Positions 16,971 through 29,578 of a DNA stretch of 47,765 nucleotides are shown piece by piece; the first letter of the stretch is position 1, and every line of letters begins with the position of its first letter. The stretch spans positions 1 to 47,765 of the forward strand of contig JAFEEB010000035.1 of NCBI GenBank assembly GCA_018241325.1, in the 5' to 3' direction. Origin of the DNA: Pseudomonadota bacterium (lineage in GTDB: Bacteria; Pseudomonadota; Gammaproteobacteria; Burkholderiales; Burkholderiaceae_C). The translations under genes were made by a program, and so were the position numbers. The notes under the pieces were generated by a model that had not been told where the DNA came from, did no database searches, and was given only the letters and a program-made list of their open reading frames with translations.

Positions 16971-18544
16971 ATGTTCAGCGCGCAAACGGACGTGACGCCT
17001 CAACGCAACGGCACGGCGTGCGAGCCCACCTTCGAAAGCATCCTGGGCGAAGGCGCCGCCGCGCACGCGCCGCAGCCGCCCGAGTTTTTTCACGACCTGG
17101 GGCTGGATCAGATCGTGCAGGCCGTGGTGTCGCCTTGGCCCGAGTACGACCTGTCGGGCTTCTTCCACGCCAACCTGGTGTCCGAGGACGCGGTGCGCTA
17201 CCGACAGGAGGTTCTGCGCGATCTGGAGCAGCCCCCGGTCCTGGAAGCGGTGCGGGGCTTTACCGTGCAACTGCGTGAGATGCGCCGGCAGCTTCAATTC
17301 GCGGCCAAACGTTATGACGCGCACGAGCGCAATCGCTGGCACCTCGGCGCTGCGCTGCGCTATGGCCGCGCCGTTCGCGCCCTCCATGCGCAGCTGGACG
17401 CGTTGATGCTGGCTTCGTGGGGCCTGCGGCGCTGGCAGGCGTTCTTGGGGGAGCACATCGCGTCGCCACCGTTCCAGCGCCTGACGGAGCAGGCCGCACA
17501 GCTGCAAGGCGCGCTGGCGGCCATCAACTACGCCGTGACGATCGACGGGGGCAACGTCATCGTGCAGCACTCGGCCGGCGAGAGCGACTACACCGCCGAG
17601 GTCGAACAAACCTTTGCCAAGTTCCGTCGCGGCACCGTCAAGGACTACCGGGCCAAGCTGCCCGTCACCGTGGGCCTCAATCACATCGAGGCCCAGGTTC
17701 TGGACTGCGTGGCACGCCTGAACCCCGAGATCTTCGCCCGCTTGTCTGCGTTTTGCCTGGACCATCCCTCCTTCGTCGATCCGCGCATCGAGCGCTTTGA
17801 TCGGGAGCTGCACTTCTACCTGGGCTGGCTGGACTACATCGAGCCCTTGCGCCAGGTCGGCCAGCCGTTTTGCTACCCCGGCGTTTGCGCCCGCAGCAAG
17901 AGCGTGGCCGCGCGCGGCGCGTTCGACCTGGCCCTGGCGCGGCGCCTGCTGGCCGAGCACGGGACGGCGGTGGGCAACGACTTTTCCCTGCAGGGCGACG
18001 AGCGCATGATCGTCGTCACCGGCCCCAATCACGGCGGCAAGACCACCTTTGCGCGGATGTTTGGCCAACTGCACTGGCTGGCCAGCCTGGGCCTGTCAGT
18101 GCCGGCGGCGGATGCACGACTGTTCTTGTTCGACCACATGTTCTCGCACTTCGAGCGCGAGGAAGACATCAATACCTTGCGCGGCAAGCTGCACGACGAC
18201 CTGGTGCGCGTGCAGCGCATTCTGGCCCAGGCCACGCCGTCGTCGCTGGTGGTGATCAACGAGATTTTCTCGTCTACCACGCTGGAGGACGCGCTCTATC
18301 TCGGCCACGAAGTCCTGCAGCGGCTGCAGCGGCTCGATCTGCTGGCGGTGTGCGTGACCTTTCTGGACGAGCTGGCCAGCTTTTCGCCCACGGTGGTCAG
18401 CATGGTGGCCGCCAGCGACCCGGCAGACCCGGCCGCACGCAGCTTCAAGCTGGAGCGCAGGGCGGCCGATGGCCTGGCGCATGCCATGGCGATCGCCGAG
18501 AAATACCGCGTCACGGCCGACTGGCTCAAACAAAGGATCGCGCC

Positions 18545-18548
<4 letters not shown>
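16971..18548 (+). CDS. MutS-related ATPase, first of a pair
   Basis: The 525-residue protein has the MutS lever/clamp-like helical region (about 130-330) and a C-terminal MutS domain V ATPase. It lacks the mismatch-recognition domain I, and no C-terminal Smr nuclease is seen. Walker A is GPNHGGKTTF (about 350), followed by FSHFEREEDI. The Walker B segment reads VVINEIFSSTT where MutS has DE, so Asp is replaced by Asn. It overlaps the next gene by four bases (ATGA). MutS-like genes are a known minority member of fluoride-riboswitch operons. A DNA role, or processing of branched nucleic acid under fluoride stress, is unproven. Confidence 0.88.
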
Positions 18549-21363
<2,815 letters not shown>

Positions 21364-21382
21364 ACCTCTCGGAGCGCACGCC

Positions 21383-22009
21383 ATGACCCGAATCGTCCTC
21401 ACCCGTCACGGACACGTCGAATGGATTGCGCCGGAACGCTTTCGCGGCCGGGCAGAACTTCCGCTGTCCGGGCTGGGCGAGCGCCAGGCCGAGGCCTTGG
21501 GCCAGCGGATTGCGCAAAGCTGGAAGCCGGACGCGATCTACACCAGTCCGCTGTCGCGCTGCGTGCGTACCGGAGCGGCGATTGCCCGCGCGACGACAGG
21601 CGCACCGGCCCAGGTGCTGGACGACCTGGCCGATACCCATTACGGCCAATGGCAGGGACTGACCCATGAGGAAGTGCGCGTGCGCTGGCCCGATGAGCTG
21701 CGAACCTGGTTCGCGGCGCCAGAGCTGGCTCAGATTCCCGACGGTGAGACGTTGGCCGATGTGCTGGTCCGTGCGCTGAAGGTCTTGCGGATGGTGCTGC
21801 GCCAGCACGCCGGCCAGACGGTCGTGCTGGTGGGGCACGACAGCATCAACCGTGTGTTACTCCTGCACGCCCTGGGCCTGCCGCTGGCGCGCTACTGGCG
21901 GCTCAAGCAGGAGCCTTGCTGTGTCAACGAGATCGAGATTGACGATGGCGAGGCCACCGTCGTTCGGGTCAACGAGACGCAGCACACGGTTGGCTTGATG
22001 CCCCCTTGA
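21383..22009 (+). CDS. Histidine phosphatase family protein (phosphoglycerate mutase-like)
   Basis: The 208-residue protein has the phosphohistidine motif TRHGH (Arg8, His9, Gly10), SPLSRCVRTG (55-64) with the conserved Arg, and a second catalytic His in GHDSINR (His152). It belongs to the GpmB/CobC-type branch. Placed 19 bases after enolase at the end of the fluoride operon, it could be a phosphoglycerate mutase-like enzyme or a phosphatase clearing a side product. The start at 21383 follows CGGAG by 8 bases. It converges on rdgC; a small CGGGG/CCCCG hairpin lies between the genes (22027-22041). Confidence 0.88.
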   Translation: MTRIVLTRHGHVEWIAPERFRGRAELPLSGLGERQAEALGQRIAQSWKPDAIYTSPLSRCVRTGAAIARATTGAPAQVLDDLADTHYGQWQGLTHEEVRVRWPDELRTWFAAPELAQIPDGETLADVLVRALKVLRMVLRQHAGQTVVLVGHDSINRVLLLHALGLPLARYWRLKQEPCCVNEIEIDDGEATVVRVNETQHTVGLMPP

Positions 22010-22082
22010 GCGCCTCAAATCGAGCGCGGGGCAGGTCCCCGACCAGCGCGACTTTCGAATTCGCCACAAGCGTTGTCTGGCC

Positions 22083-23078
22083 TCAGAATGGCGGATCGTC
22101 GGCGCGGGTCTCGGTCTCGGCGCCAACCGTGTCGGCCGTCTGCGGCGCATCGGTGAAGCCTGAGGGCAGGCCCGGCGCGGCCTCGCCGCCCAGCGCGGCC
22201 ACCAGGTCGGCGATCAGGCCGGTGAGCTCGCCCGTGGCCAGCGCCACGTCGGCGTCAAAGCGCTCGTCGGCCGAAGCCGTGGCGCGCTCCTCGAACACGC
22301 CTTCGAGAAACGCGATCTTCTTGAGCTGCAACGCCTGCGTCAGCGTAAAACCGACGCGCCCTTGCCAGCTCAGCGCCAGCCGGGTGGGCAGCTTGCCCTC
22401 GGCGATGTGCTGGCGCACCTCGTCGGTGACCAGTTCGTGGCGGCTGAACTTGACCACGGCCGGCTCGTCGCCGCTGCCCTTGAGCTCGCACTCGCGCTCG
22501 ACGTGCAGCCCGGCGGGCCATTCGTCGCTACTTTGCGCGGCCAGCCAAGTGGTCATGGCGGCCTGGGGCGACTGCTGCGTTTGCAACAGTGCTATGACAA
22601 AGTCGCGCCCGGCCACGCGCACCAGGCTGGCAATCACCTCGTCGGCCTTGCCCTGGCTGCCGGCGTCCAGCACCAGCCAGCGTGCGCGCGGGTCGATCCA
22701 TGCGGTCACCTGCGTGCGCCGGGCAAAGGCCTGGGGCAGCAGGGCGAGCAGGGCGTCGTCGCGCAAATCGCGCAGCTCTTTCTTGCCGGGCTTGCGGCCG
22801 CTGGTTTTTTCGATCTGGTCCACGGCCTCTTGCACCTTGCGACGCACCGCGTCGCCGGGCACGGCCTTGGTCTCGATGGCCAGGCGGGCGATCCACTGGC
22901 CGTCCACCACTTCGACCAGCGCGCCGTGCTCGGCGCCGCGCGGGGCCACCCAGCCGCAGGACTTTTGCTGCGTGGCGCCGCATTCGGCAAAGGGCTCGCG
23001 CGCCAGCGCTTCTTCGAGTTGGGCCGCCGCGGCCGGCCAGGCGCCGGCCAGGCGGTAGATCATCAAATTCTTGAACAC
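22083..23078 (-). CDS. rdgC: Recombination-associated protein RdgC
   Basis: RdgC is a nucleoid-associated, ring-forming dsDNA-binding protein that limits RecA filament formation. The 331-residue product begins MFKNLMIYRL, as RdgC proteins do, and includes FAECGATQQKSCGWVAPRG and WIDPRARWLVLDAGSQGKADE. Length is close to the roughly 300 usual, with a Pro/Thr/Asp-rich tail. It is a single-gene unit; the terminator of the upstream dctM gene lies just before its start. Confidence 0.95.
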   Translation of the reverse strand: MFKNLMIYRLAGAWPAAAAQLEEALAREPFAECGATQQKSCGWVAPRGAEHGALVEVVDGQWIARLAIETKAVPGDAVRRKVQEAVDQIEKTSGRKPGKKELRDLRDDALLALLPQAFARRTQVTAWIDPRARWLVLDAGSQGKADEVIASLVRVAGRDFVIALLQTQQSPQAAMTTWLAAQSSDEWPAGLHVERECELKGSGDEPAVVKFSRHELVTDEVRQHIAEGKLPTRLALSWQGRVGFTLTQALQLKKIAFLEGVFEERATASADERFDADVALATGELTGLIADLVAALGGEAAPGLPSGFTDAPQTADTVGAETETRADDPPF

Positions 23079-23093
23079 AGGCGAGAGACTTCC

Positions 23094-23125
23094 AAAAAAA
23101 CGCGGCCCGCGCGGTCGGCGGGCCG
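23094..23125 (-). terminator. Intrinsic terminator of the dctQM operon
   Basis: On the minus strand the hairpin CGGCCCGC-N7-GCGGGCCG is followed by CG and seven T (the A-run 23094-23100 on the plus strand). It lies 20 bases past the dctM stop and just upstream of rdgC, and is one of the clearest terminators in the window. Confidence 0.85.
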
Positions 23126-23144
23126 GGTCGTCATCATAGAGCGC

Positions 23145-24440
23145 TCACATGTGGCCGGGCATCCAGGTGGCGATCTGTGGAATGAACCACAGCAGCAGCA
23201 CCATGGCGCACATCAAAAAGAAGAACGGCAGCGTGACGCGGGCGATGTAGGCGATGTCGCGCTTGGTCATGCCTTGCAGCACGAACAGGTTGAAGCCCAC
23301 CGGTGGCGTGATCTGCGCCATCTCGACCACGATGACGATGAAGATGCCGAACCAGATCAGATCGATCCCGGCGGCCTGCACCGTGGGCAGGATCACGCCC
23401 ATGGTCAGCACCACCATCGAGATGCCGTCCAGAAAGCAGCCCAGGATGATGTAGAAGATGGCCAGCGCGATGATCAGCATGAAGGGCGTCAGCTTGAGCG
23501 AGCCGATGTATTCGGCCAGATGACGCGGCAGGCCGATGTAGCCCATGGCCAGCGTCAAAAAGGCCGCGCCCGCCAGGATCAGCGCGATCATGCAGTACAG
23601 CCGCGTGGCGCCCAGCAGCGCGGTCTTGAAGGTGTCCCACGACAGGCTGCCCTGCACGCCCGACAGCAGCAGCGAACCCACCACGCCCACGGCCGCGGCC
23701 TCGGTGGCGGTGGCAAAGCCGGTGTAGATGGAGCCCAGCACGGCAGCGATGAGCAGCACCACGGGGATCAGGTGGCGCGACTCGTGCAGCTTCTCGGCCA
23801 GGCTCATGCGGTGGTCGGGCTCGGGGATCTGGCCCGGGTGCAGCAGGGCCCAGACCATGAGGTAGCCCGAGAACAGCGCCGCCAGCAGGATGCCCGGAAT
23901 GACGCCGGCAATGAACAGCTTGGCGATCGACACGTCGGCCGACACGCCGTAGACGATCATGATGATGGAGGGCGGAATGAGCAGGCCCAGCGTGCCGGCG
24001 CCCGCCAGCGAGCCGATGGTGATGTCGCGCGGATAGCCGCGGCTGCCCAGCTCGGGCAGGGTCATCTTGCCGATGGTGGCGCAGGTGGCCGCCGACGAAC
24101 CCGACACCGCCGCGAAGATCGCGCAGCCGATCACGTTGGTGTGCAGCAATCGCCCCGGCAGCCAGTTGACCCAGGGCGCCAGGCCCCGGAACATGCTCTC
24201 GCTCAATTTGGTGCGAAACAGGATCTCGCCCATCCAGATGAACAGCGGCAGGGCCGTCAGCGTCCAGCTCGAGGACGAGCCCCAGATCGTCACGGCCATC
24301 GCGTCGCCCGCCGGGCGCGCCGAAAAAAGCTGCATGCCGATCCAGGCCACGCCCGTGAGCGTCAGGCCAATCCACACGCCCGAGCCGAGCAGGGCAAAGA
24401 GCGAGACGATCAGCAAGGTGGTGATGGCGAAGTCACTCAT
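23145..24440 (-). CDS. dctM: TRAP transporter large permease DctM
   Basis: This is the inner-membrane transport subunit of a tripartite ATP-independent transporter for organic acids. The 431-residue protein has about 12 hydrophobic segments and TRAP large-subunit landmarks (IPPSIIMIVYGVSADVSIAKLFIAGVIPG, positions about 149-177, and QITPPVGFNLFVLQGM). The open frame extends to 24644, but the ATG at 24440 overlaps the dctQ stop (24433) and starts a normal DctM N-terminus (MSDFAITTLL). The matching receptor dctP is not adjacent but 12 kb away at 36771. Confidence 0.93.
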   Translation of the reverse strand: MSDFAITTLLIVSLFALLGSGVWIGLTLTGVAWIGMQLFSARPAGDAMAVTIWGSSSSWTLTALPLFIWMGEILFRTKLSESMFRGLAPWVNWLPGRLLHTNVIGCAIFAAVSGSSAATCATIGKMTLPELGSRGYPRDITIGSLAGAGTLGLLIPPSIIMIVYGVSADVSIAKLFIAGVIPGILLAALFSGYLMVWALLHPGQIPEPDHRMSLAEKLHESRHLIPVVLLIAAVLGSIYTGFATATEAAAVGVVGSLLLSGVQGSLSWDTFKTALLGATRLYCMIALILAGAAFLTLAMGYIGLPRHLAEYIGSLKLTPFMLIIALAIFYIILGCFLDGISMVVLTMGVILPTVQAAGIDLIWFGIFIVIVVEMAQITPPVGFNLFVLQGMTKRDIAYIARVTLPFFFLMCAMVLLLWFIPQIATWMPGHM

Positions 24441-24945
24441 TGTGCAGCGCCTCCTCGTTGTCCTCGTCGTGCGCGCGCTCACCGCGCAACTCCAGCACCC
24501 ACTCATCGACGAAGGCAATGAACAGCACCACCGTGCCAAAGGCCATGGCCAGCTGCGGAATCCACAGCGGCGTGGCGTCGTTGGCGGTGGAAAAATCGTT
24601 GTACACGTGCGAGAGCCAGGCCAGCCGCACCGAGAACCAGGCAAACAGCCCCGCCAGAAAGACGGCCGCCGTCAGCGCCCAGATCTCCAGCGCGCGCCGC
24701 GCGCCGCCGGTGAGGCGCCCGATGATGAGCGACACGCGGATGTGCTCATTCTTCTTGAGCGTGTGCGCCAGTGCCAAAAAGCCCGCGGCCGCCATGCAAT
24801 AGCCGGCATAGGCGTCGGTACCCGGCAGGTTGAAGTGAAGCAACCGGCCCAGCACCGAGGCCAGCACCATCACCAGCACGCCAACCATGGCCAGCGCGGC
24901 CAGCCAGGCGGCGGTGTCGTACAGCAAGTCAAGACTTCGGCGCAT
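24433..24945 (-). CDS. dctQ: TRAP transporter small permease DctQ
   Basis: This is the small membrane subunit, 170 residues with four hydrophobic helices, that links the receptor-bound substrate to DctM. LPGTDAYAGYCMAAAGFLALAHTLKKNEHIRV (about 41-72) is the family core. It overlaps dctM by eight bases. On the upstream side its start is only 126 bases from the end of jetD, so in the present arrangement it may be read from the Wadjet operon or from a promoter in that short gap. Confidence 0.92.
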   Translation of the reverse strand: MRRSLDLLYDTAAWLAALAMVGVLVMVLASVLGRLLHFNLPGTDAYAGYCMAAAGFLALAHTLKKNEHIRVSLIIGRLTGGARRALEIWALTAAVFLAGLFAWFSVRLAWLSHVYNDFSTANDATPLWIPQLAMAFGTVVLFIAFVDEWVLELRGERAHDEDNEEALHNE

Positions 24946-25071
24946 GGCGCAATCCCTTCCCTCGGGTCGATGTGACGAAGCGCTGATTCTGTCAGGATCG
25001 GTCCGCTTTTGGCGGCGTACTTCCCGGTATGAGCCAATCGATAACCCGGGTGTGCGGCAAGTCAGACGGGT

Positions 25072-26304
25072 TCAACGATCGGTGCCGTGCCAGCCGCGCA
25101 CCGCGCTCTCCACGGCGGCGGAGGCGATGAATTCCTGCTCCAGCCGGCCCCGATCCAGCGAGCGCAGATGCGCGTCCAGGGCGGCTTCTTCCGATGACAG
25201 GAAGCCAGGTTCCGGGCAGGGCGCCAGCAGGGGTTCCGCCACGGCAGCGCGGCTGTGGGCGTCGAAGGTGGCGCGATCCATCAGCAGCGCCTGCAGCTGT
25301 GGCAGGTGGCTGCGGGCGCGCGCCAGCATGTGCAGGCCCCAGGTGTCGATATCGCCCCAGTAGGCCACCTGGCGCCCCTGCAGCCAGGGCGCGGCCAGCC
25401 AGGCGAGGTTGAGCCCCGCGCCCAGGATCGCGATGCAGTCGGACAGGGGCATGAGGGCCTGCAGCAGGTGCAGGCAGCGCTCGTTCTCCACCAGCAGGAT
25501 GCGCTGCGCGGGCAGCGGTGTGTTGACCAGCTCGCTGGCGGCCACGCGCTGGCGGGCAAAGGGGAGCAGGCCGGGGGCCAGCGGCGCGAGCAAGAGCCAA
25601 TGCTCGTCGTCGGCGCTGGCGTCCAGAAAGGCGATCAAACCCTGGCGGCTGGCCTCGCCGTCAAAACGCACATCGAGCAGGGCCGAGAGCAGGGCGGCGT
25701 GGCGCTCGAAGAACTTGCTGTCGTTGCCCGCCACGGCCAGCGCGCGCAGCGGGCGGCCCTGGGCGCAGCCGGGCGCCAGTTGCAGCGCCATGCGGGCGGC
25801 GGTGGCCACGTCGTCGATCGGCACGCCGCGCCACAGTGCCAAGCGGCGCAGCAGCAGGCGGTGAAAGAGCGCATCCACCCGCGCTAGCACACTTTGCAAC
25901 GCCTGGTAGTCGGCGGCAATGCCGGCGTGGCCCGCTGGGCGCAGCGCACGGATGGCGGCGAGGTAGTCCGATGGCTTTGCCAGCTCCCATTGCACCGGCA
26001 GATCGACCGGCGCCGCTGCGGCCTGGTACTGGCGCGCCTGCCACAGCACCCGCCCCAGGCCCTGCGCGGCAATGGCACGCCAGGCTTGCAGGTGCTGGGC
26101 GACGGCGGCGCTGTCGTCACGAAACTGCGTGGCCGTAGGCGCGGCGATGGGCAGGCGCAGCGGCCAGGCGCTGGCGGCCTGCAGCAGGTGCTTTTCGCGC
26201 CAGTCGGCCCGCTGCCAGTGGCGGGCGAGCTGGACGGCGAGCTGCGTGGGCGATTGCATGGCGGCTTCAAGCGACGGCTGCCGCCACCGCCCGCGCCGTT
26301 TCAT
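25072..26304 (-). CDS. jetD: Wadjet protein JetD (DUF3322/DUF2220 Toprim-like nuclease)
   Basis: JetD is the nuclease that cuts circular plasmid DNA reeled in by the JetABC SMC complex. The 410-residue product has the N-terminal DUF3322 part and a C-terminal Toprim-like DUF2220 part with RILLVENERCLHLL (catalytic Glu region, about 276-289) and VAYWGDIDTWGLHML (acidic DxD, about 321-335). The start at 26304 has AGGAG with suitable spacing and overlaps the jetC end by 38 bases; a later Met at 26259 has no such site. It is the last gene of the Jet cluster. Confidence 0.92.
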   Translation of the reverse strand: MKRRGRWRQPSLEAAMQSPTQLAVQLARHWQRADWREKHLLQAASAWPLRLPIAAPTATQFRDDSAAVAQHLQAWRAIAAQGLGRVLWQARQYQAAAAPVDLPVQWELAKPSDYLAAIRALRPAGHAGIAADYQALQSVLARVDALFHRLLLRRLALWRGVPIDDVATAARMALQLAPGCAQGRPLRALAVAGNDSKFFERHAALLSALLDVRFDGEASRQGLIAFLDASADDEHWLLLAPLAPGLLPFARQRVAASELVNTPLPAQRILLVENERCLHLLQALMPLSDCIAILGAGLNLAWLAAPWLQGRQVAYWGDIDTWGLHMLARARSHLPQLQALLMDRATFDAHSRAAVAEPLLAPCPEPGFLSSEEAALDAHLRSLDRGRLEQEFIASAAVESAVRGWHGTDR

Positions 26305-29300
26305 CCATCTCCTGCCACGACATATTCATCAAGAGCGCCTGCACCCCCCGGCGCTGCACGACGACGGCGCTCCGCGTGTGCTGGCGCAGCAGGCGCAGCT
26401 CTTTGTTGGGCGTGACGAAGAGCGCGTGCAGGCCGAATTCGCGCAGCGCCTGGATGATGCGCGCGGCCACGGCCTGGGAGCTTTTGGAGAAGGCCTCGTC
26501 GAGCACGATGGAGCCCATCAGCGGCCAGCTGCGCCCGGCCGGGCACAGCGCGTAGGACAGCGACGCGGTCAGCACGTAGCTGGCGATGATTTCCTTCTCA
26601 CCGCCGCTGCCGCCCTGCGAGCCGGTGCGCCGCTCCAGCACTTGCCCCGTCGCGCGGTCGAGCACATGCACGGCGAATTGCAGGCGGTAGCGCGCGTCCA
26701 GCAGCGCCTGCGCGGCCTTGGTGCGGCGGCTATTGGCGTGCTCGCGCAGCAGTTCGACCATGGCCTGCAGCGCGCGGTAATGCGCCTGGCCGCCGTCGTC
26801 GCGCGTGCGCTCGGTGCGCAGCTGCTTGCGGGCGAGTTCGAGCTGCTGCAGGCTGGCGTGGACGATGGGTTGGGGGTCGAGCTGCAGATAGCGTCCGCTG
26901 TGAAAGTCCACGCGCGCCAGGGTCTGGTTGAGCTCGCTGATGCGCTCGGTGATCTCGGCCACCTGCGCCTCGATGCCGCGCAGTAAAGTGCTCACGCCCT
27001 GGTCGGAGGCCTGGTTCAAATACTCCTGAAAGCGCTGGCGCTTTTCGGGCAGGGCTTCTTCTTCGAGCTGGCGCAGGCGCTGCAGAAACTGCCCCAGCGC
27101 CTCCACCTCTTGCGCCTGGTCGGCGAGCGCGCCCCGGTCTTCTTTTTGCGCCTTGGCCATCTGGCGAATGATGTCCTTGTGCAGCTCGGCCAGGCGGCGC
27201 TGCTGCTGCGCGACCTGCTCGGCGGCGCGCTGCTGGGCCTGGCGTTCCTGTTCTTCCAACTGTGCGGGATCGGGCTCGCGGTTCGGCTCCATATGCAGCC
27301 AGTGGCGCAATGCGGCGTCTTGCTGCGGTGCGGGCTCCGCGCCCTGCACGCGTGCGGCGTAGCGGTCGTGCTGCTGCTGGGCCTGGCGCTGCTCCACCTG
27401 CTGCGCGGCCTGGCGCTGGTCGAGCTGGCGGCGGCCATCCTCCAGCGCCGCGCGCGCTGCACTGGCCTGCTGGTAGCGCGCCTGGGCCTGGGCGGTGTCG
27501 GATTGCGGGTCGAGCAGCGCATCGAGCCGCGCCTGCGTGACCGCCGCCTGCTGCTGCGCCCCGGCCACGTCCACCACGTCAAAGCGCAGCGCCTGCAGGC
27601 TTTGCCACAGCTGGCGCTGCTGCGCGGCCTGGGTTTGCTGCTGCAACGCTTTTGTTTTGATAGTAGCTTGCGCTTGCCACGCCTGCGTTTGCGCCTTGAT
27701 TTGCTCTTGCAACTGCGCCAGCCGGTCGCGGTTGTCAAAGCCGGTCATCCAGTCCTGGTCGAGCCGCTTTTGATCCTGCTTGTCGAACTGCAGCGCGCGG
27801 CCCGACATCAGGCCCTGCGCCGTCATGGCGTGCGGGGTGTCGCGCAGCGCCTCGGGGCTTTCTACACAGTGGCGATCCAATTCCGCCAGCAGCTGCCGCA
27901 GCGCGCCCTGGTGGGCGTGCGGTTTGATCTGCAATTTCGTGGCAAAGCCGTCGGCCCAGAACTGCGGCGGCTGCGCCGGCGCGCGCACCTCCAGCAGGCG
28001 CACATGCAGGCGGTTGTGGCGCTGGTTCACCCAGGCCAGCGCGGGTCTAATCGCCTGCGGCGGCACCAGGATGCGCAGGCGCTGGCTGCCCAGGGCCCGC
28101 TCGATGGCGCCGCGCCATGCGCGCTGGGCGGCAGGCACCTCGACCAGCTCGGCGACGAAGGGCAGGGCGTCTTCTTGCAGGCCCAACTCGTCGGCCAGCT
28201 GCGCGCGAAACTGCTGGAACTGCGGCGGCACGTTGGAGCCCGGGCGCTGGCGCACGGCCTGCTCCTCGTCCTGCAGCGCCTGCAGCCCGGTGCGCTGCTG
28301 GTGCTCCTGGGCGATGGCGTCCTCGGCGGCGGCCTGCAGGCTCTGCTGGCGCGCGTCCAGCTCGACCAGGGCGGGCGCGGCCTGCGCCTGGTGCTCGGCC
28401 AGCGTGGCGGCGCAAAGCTGCTGCGGCCAGGCCAGTTGCAACTGGCGCGCCAGTGTTTGGTATTGCTGCGCATGGGCTTGGCGCTCGGCGATCAGCGCCT
28501 GTTGCGCGGCCAGTTCGCGGCGCAGGTCTTCAATGCTGGCGCCGCCGGCGCGCAGGTAGAGCGCCAGCAGCTCCTGCTCTTGCTGGCGCGCGGCCTCGAT
28601 CTGCTGCTGGGCGGCGGCGATCTGCGTTTGCAGGGCCTGCAGCGCGGTCTGCAAATCACCACTGCGCGCGCCCCACAGCTGCACGCCCAGGCGCGCAAAC
28701 CAGGGCGCCAGCAGCGCCTGCAAGTCCTGCTGCGCGGCCAGGGCCTGGGCCTGCTCGCCCTCCTTGGCGGCCAGCTCGCGCAGCGGCAGCAGCGCCAGGT
28801 ATTGCCGGTTGGCCACGTCCAGCTCGGCGTGGATGCTGGCCAGCTCGTCAAAGCTGGCGACCACCTGCAGCGCATCGTCAAAGGCGCTGTGGTCGTCGAG
28901 CACCAGCTCGCGAAAAATCTCGTCGATGCTGTTGAGCTGCTTGAGTCCCGCCGCGCGGTTGAGCAGCGTGAAGGCGTTGGCGCCCACCTCAAAAAAGCGC
29001 TGCACCCGCGCCAGGTACGCGCTTTTGCTGCTGAAAATTTGCAGGCCGTCGCCGGCCTTCTCCAGCCTTGATAGCGCGCGCACGCCGCCGCCGTGGTGCT
29101 CCTCCAGCCAGGCGTCCAGCCCGTGGCCGGCGCCGCGGGCGAAGAACCAGCGCTTGCCCATCTCGGCCGCGCTGCTGGCGCTGCCGTCAAACCACAGCAG
29201 CGCGCCCAGGGTCAGCTCCTCGCGCTGGCCGTGCTCATCATCTTGCCGCACAAACTGCGCCGCCAGCCCCGTCACGCAGCGCCCGCCGCGCGCCACCTGG

Positions 29301-29578
29301 CCACCGCCGCCGTCACCCAGCCCCGGGCCGCTGGCGCCGCGCACATAGCTCACCAGGTCGCGGTCGCTCTCGTGCCCGCCGGTGGATGCCAGGTTGTAGC
29401 GCGGGTGCTGGCACAAGAGCGTCATCAGCGCGTCGATCAGCGTTGTCTTGCCGCTGCCGGTGGCGCCCAGGATGGCGGTGTTGCCCACGTTGAATTCGGC
29501 CCGGTGGCGACCCGAGAACGCGCCCCAGTTGTACAGGTGCAGGGCGTGCAGGCGGTAGCTGGAGGTGGGCATGCTCAT
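26267..29578 (-). CDS. jetC: Wadjet protein JetC (MukB/SMC-like ATPase)
   Basis: JetC is the condensin-like SMC motor of Wadjet. From 29578 the product has 1103 residues. Walker A is ILGATGSGKTTLIDA near residue 40. The middle is a long Gln/Ala/Glu-rich coiled coil. The C-terminal part has a signature GGSGGEKEIIASYVL and Walker B GSIVLDEAFSKSS. The ATG at 29578 overlaps the hepT stop as ATGA, which decides the start; the frame stays open to 29644. A coiled-coil part near 27651-27686 (plus-strand TGATAGTAGCTTGCGCTTG) resembles the family A repeat, perhaps by chance. Confidence 0.93.
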   Translation of the reverse strand: MSMPTSSYRLHALHLYNWGAFSGRHRAEFNVGNTAILGATGSGKTTLIDALMTLLCQHPRYNLASTGGHESDRDLVSYVRGASGPGLGDGGGGQVARGGRCVTGLAAQFVRQDDEHGQREELTLGALLWFDGSASSAAEMGKRWFFARGAGHGLDAWLEEHHGGGVRALSRLEKAGDGLQIFSSKSAYLARVQRFFEVGANAFTLLNRAAGLKQLNSIDEIFRELVLDDHSAFDDALQVVASFDELASIHAELDVANRQYLALLPLRELAAKEGEQAQALAAQQDLQALLAPWFARLGVQLWGARSGDLQTALQALQTQIAAAQQQIEAARQQEQELLALYLRAGGASIEDLRRELAAQQALIAERQAHAQQYQTLARQLQLAWPQQLCAATLAEHQAQAAPALVELDARQQSLQAAAEDAIAQEHQQRTGLQALQDEEQAVRQRPGSNVPPQFQQFRAQLADELGLQEDALPFVAELVEVPAAQRAWRGAIERALGSQRLRILVPPQAIRPALAWVNQRHNRLHVRLLEVRAPAQPPQFWADGFATKLQIKPHAHQGALRQLLAELDRHCVESPEALRDTPHAMTAQGLMSGRALQFDKQDQKRLDQDWMTGFDNRDRLAQLQEQIKAQTQAWQAQATIKTKALQQQTQAAQQRQLWQSLQALRFDVVDVAGAQQQAAVTQARLDALLDPQSDTAQAQARYQQASAARAALEDGRRQLDQRQAAQQVEQRQAQQQHDRYAARVQGAEPAPQQDAALRHWLHMEPNREPDPAQLEEQERQAQQRAAEQVAQQQRRLAELHKDIIRQMAKAQKEDRGALADQAQEVEALGQFLQRLRQLEEEALPEKRQRFQEYLNQASDQGVSTLLRGIEAQVAEITERISELNQTLARVDFHSGRYLQLDPQPIVHASLQQLELARKQLRTERTRDDGGQAHYRALQAMVELLREHANSRRTKAAQALLDARYRLQFAVHVLDRATGQVLERRTGSQGGSGGEKEIIASYVLTASLSYALCPAGRSWPLMGSIVLDEAFSKSSQAVAARIIQALREFGLHALFVTPNKELRLLRQHTRSAVVVQRRGVQALLMNMSWQEMDETARAVAAAVA

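Noticed and set aside
22027-22041. CGGGG/CCCCG hairpin as terminator of the fluoride operon
   Set aside because: The stem is five base pairs with no T-tract, too weak to call.
27651-27686. Family A repeat copy inside jetC
   Set aside because: Only the AGCTTGCGCTTG part matches and the second hairpin arm is absent; it is probably chance similarity in a Gln/Ala-rich coiled-coil region.
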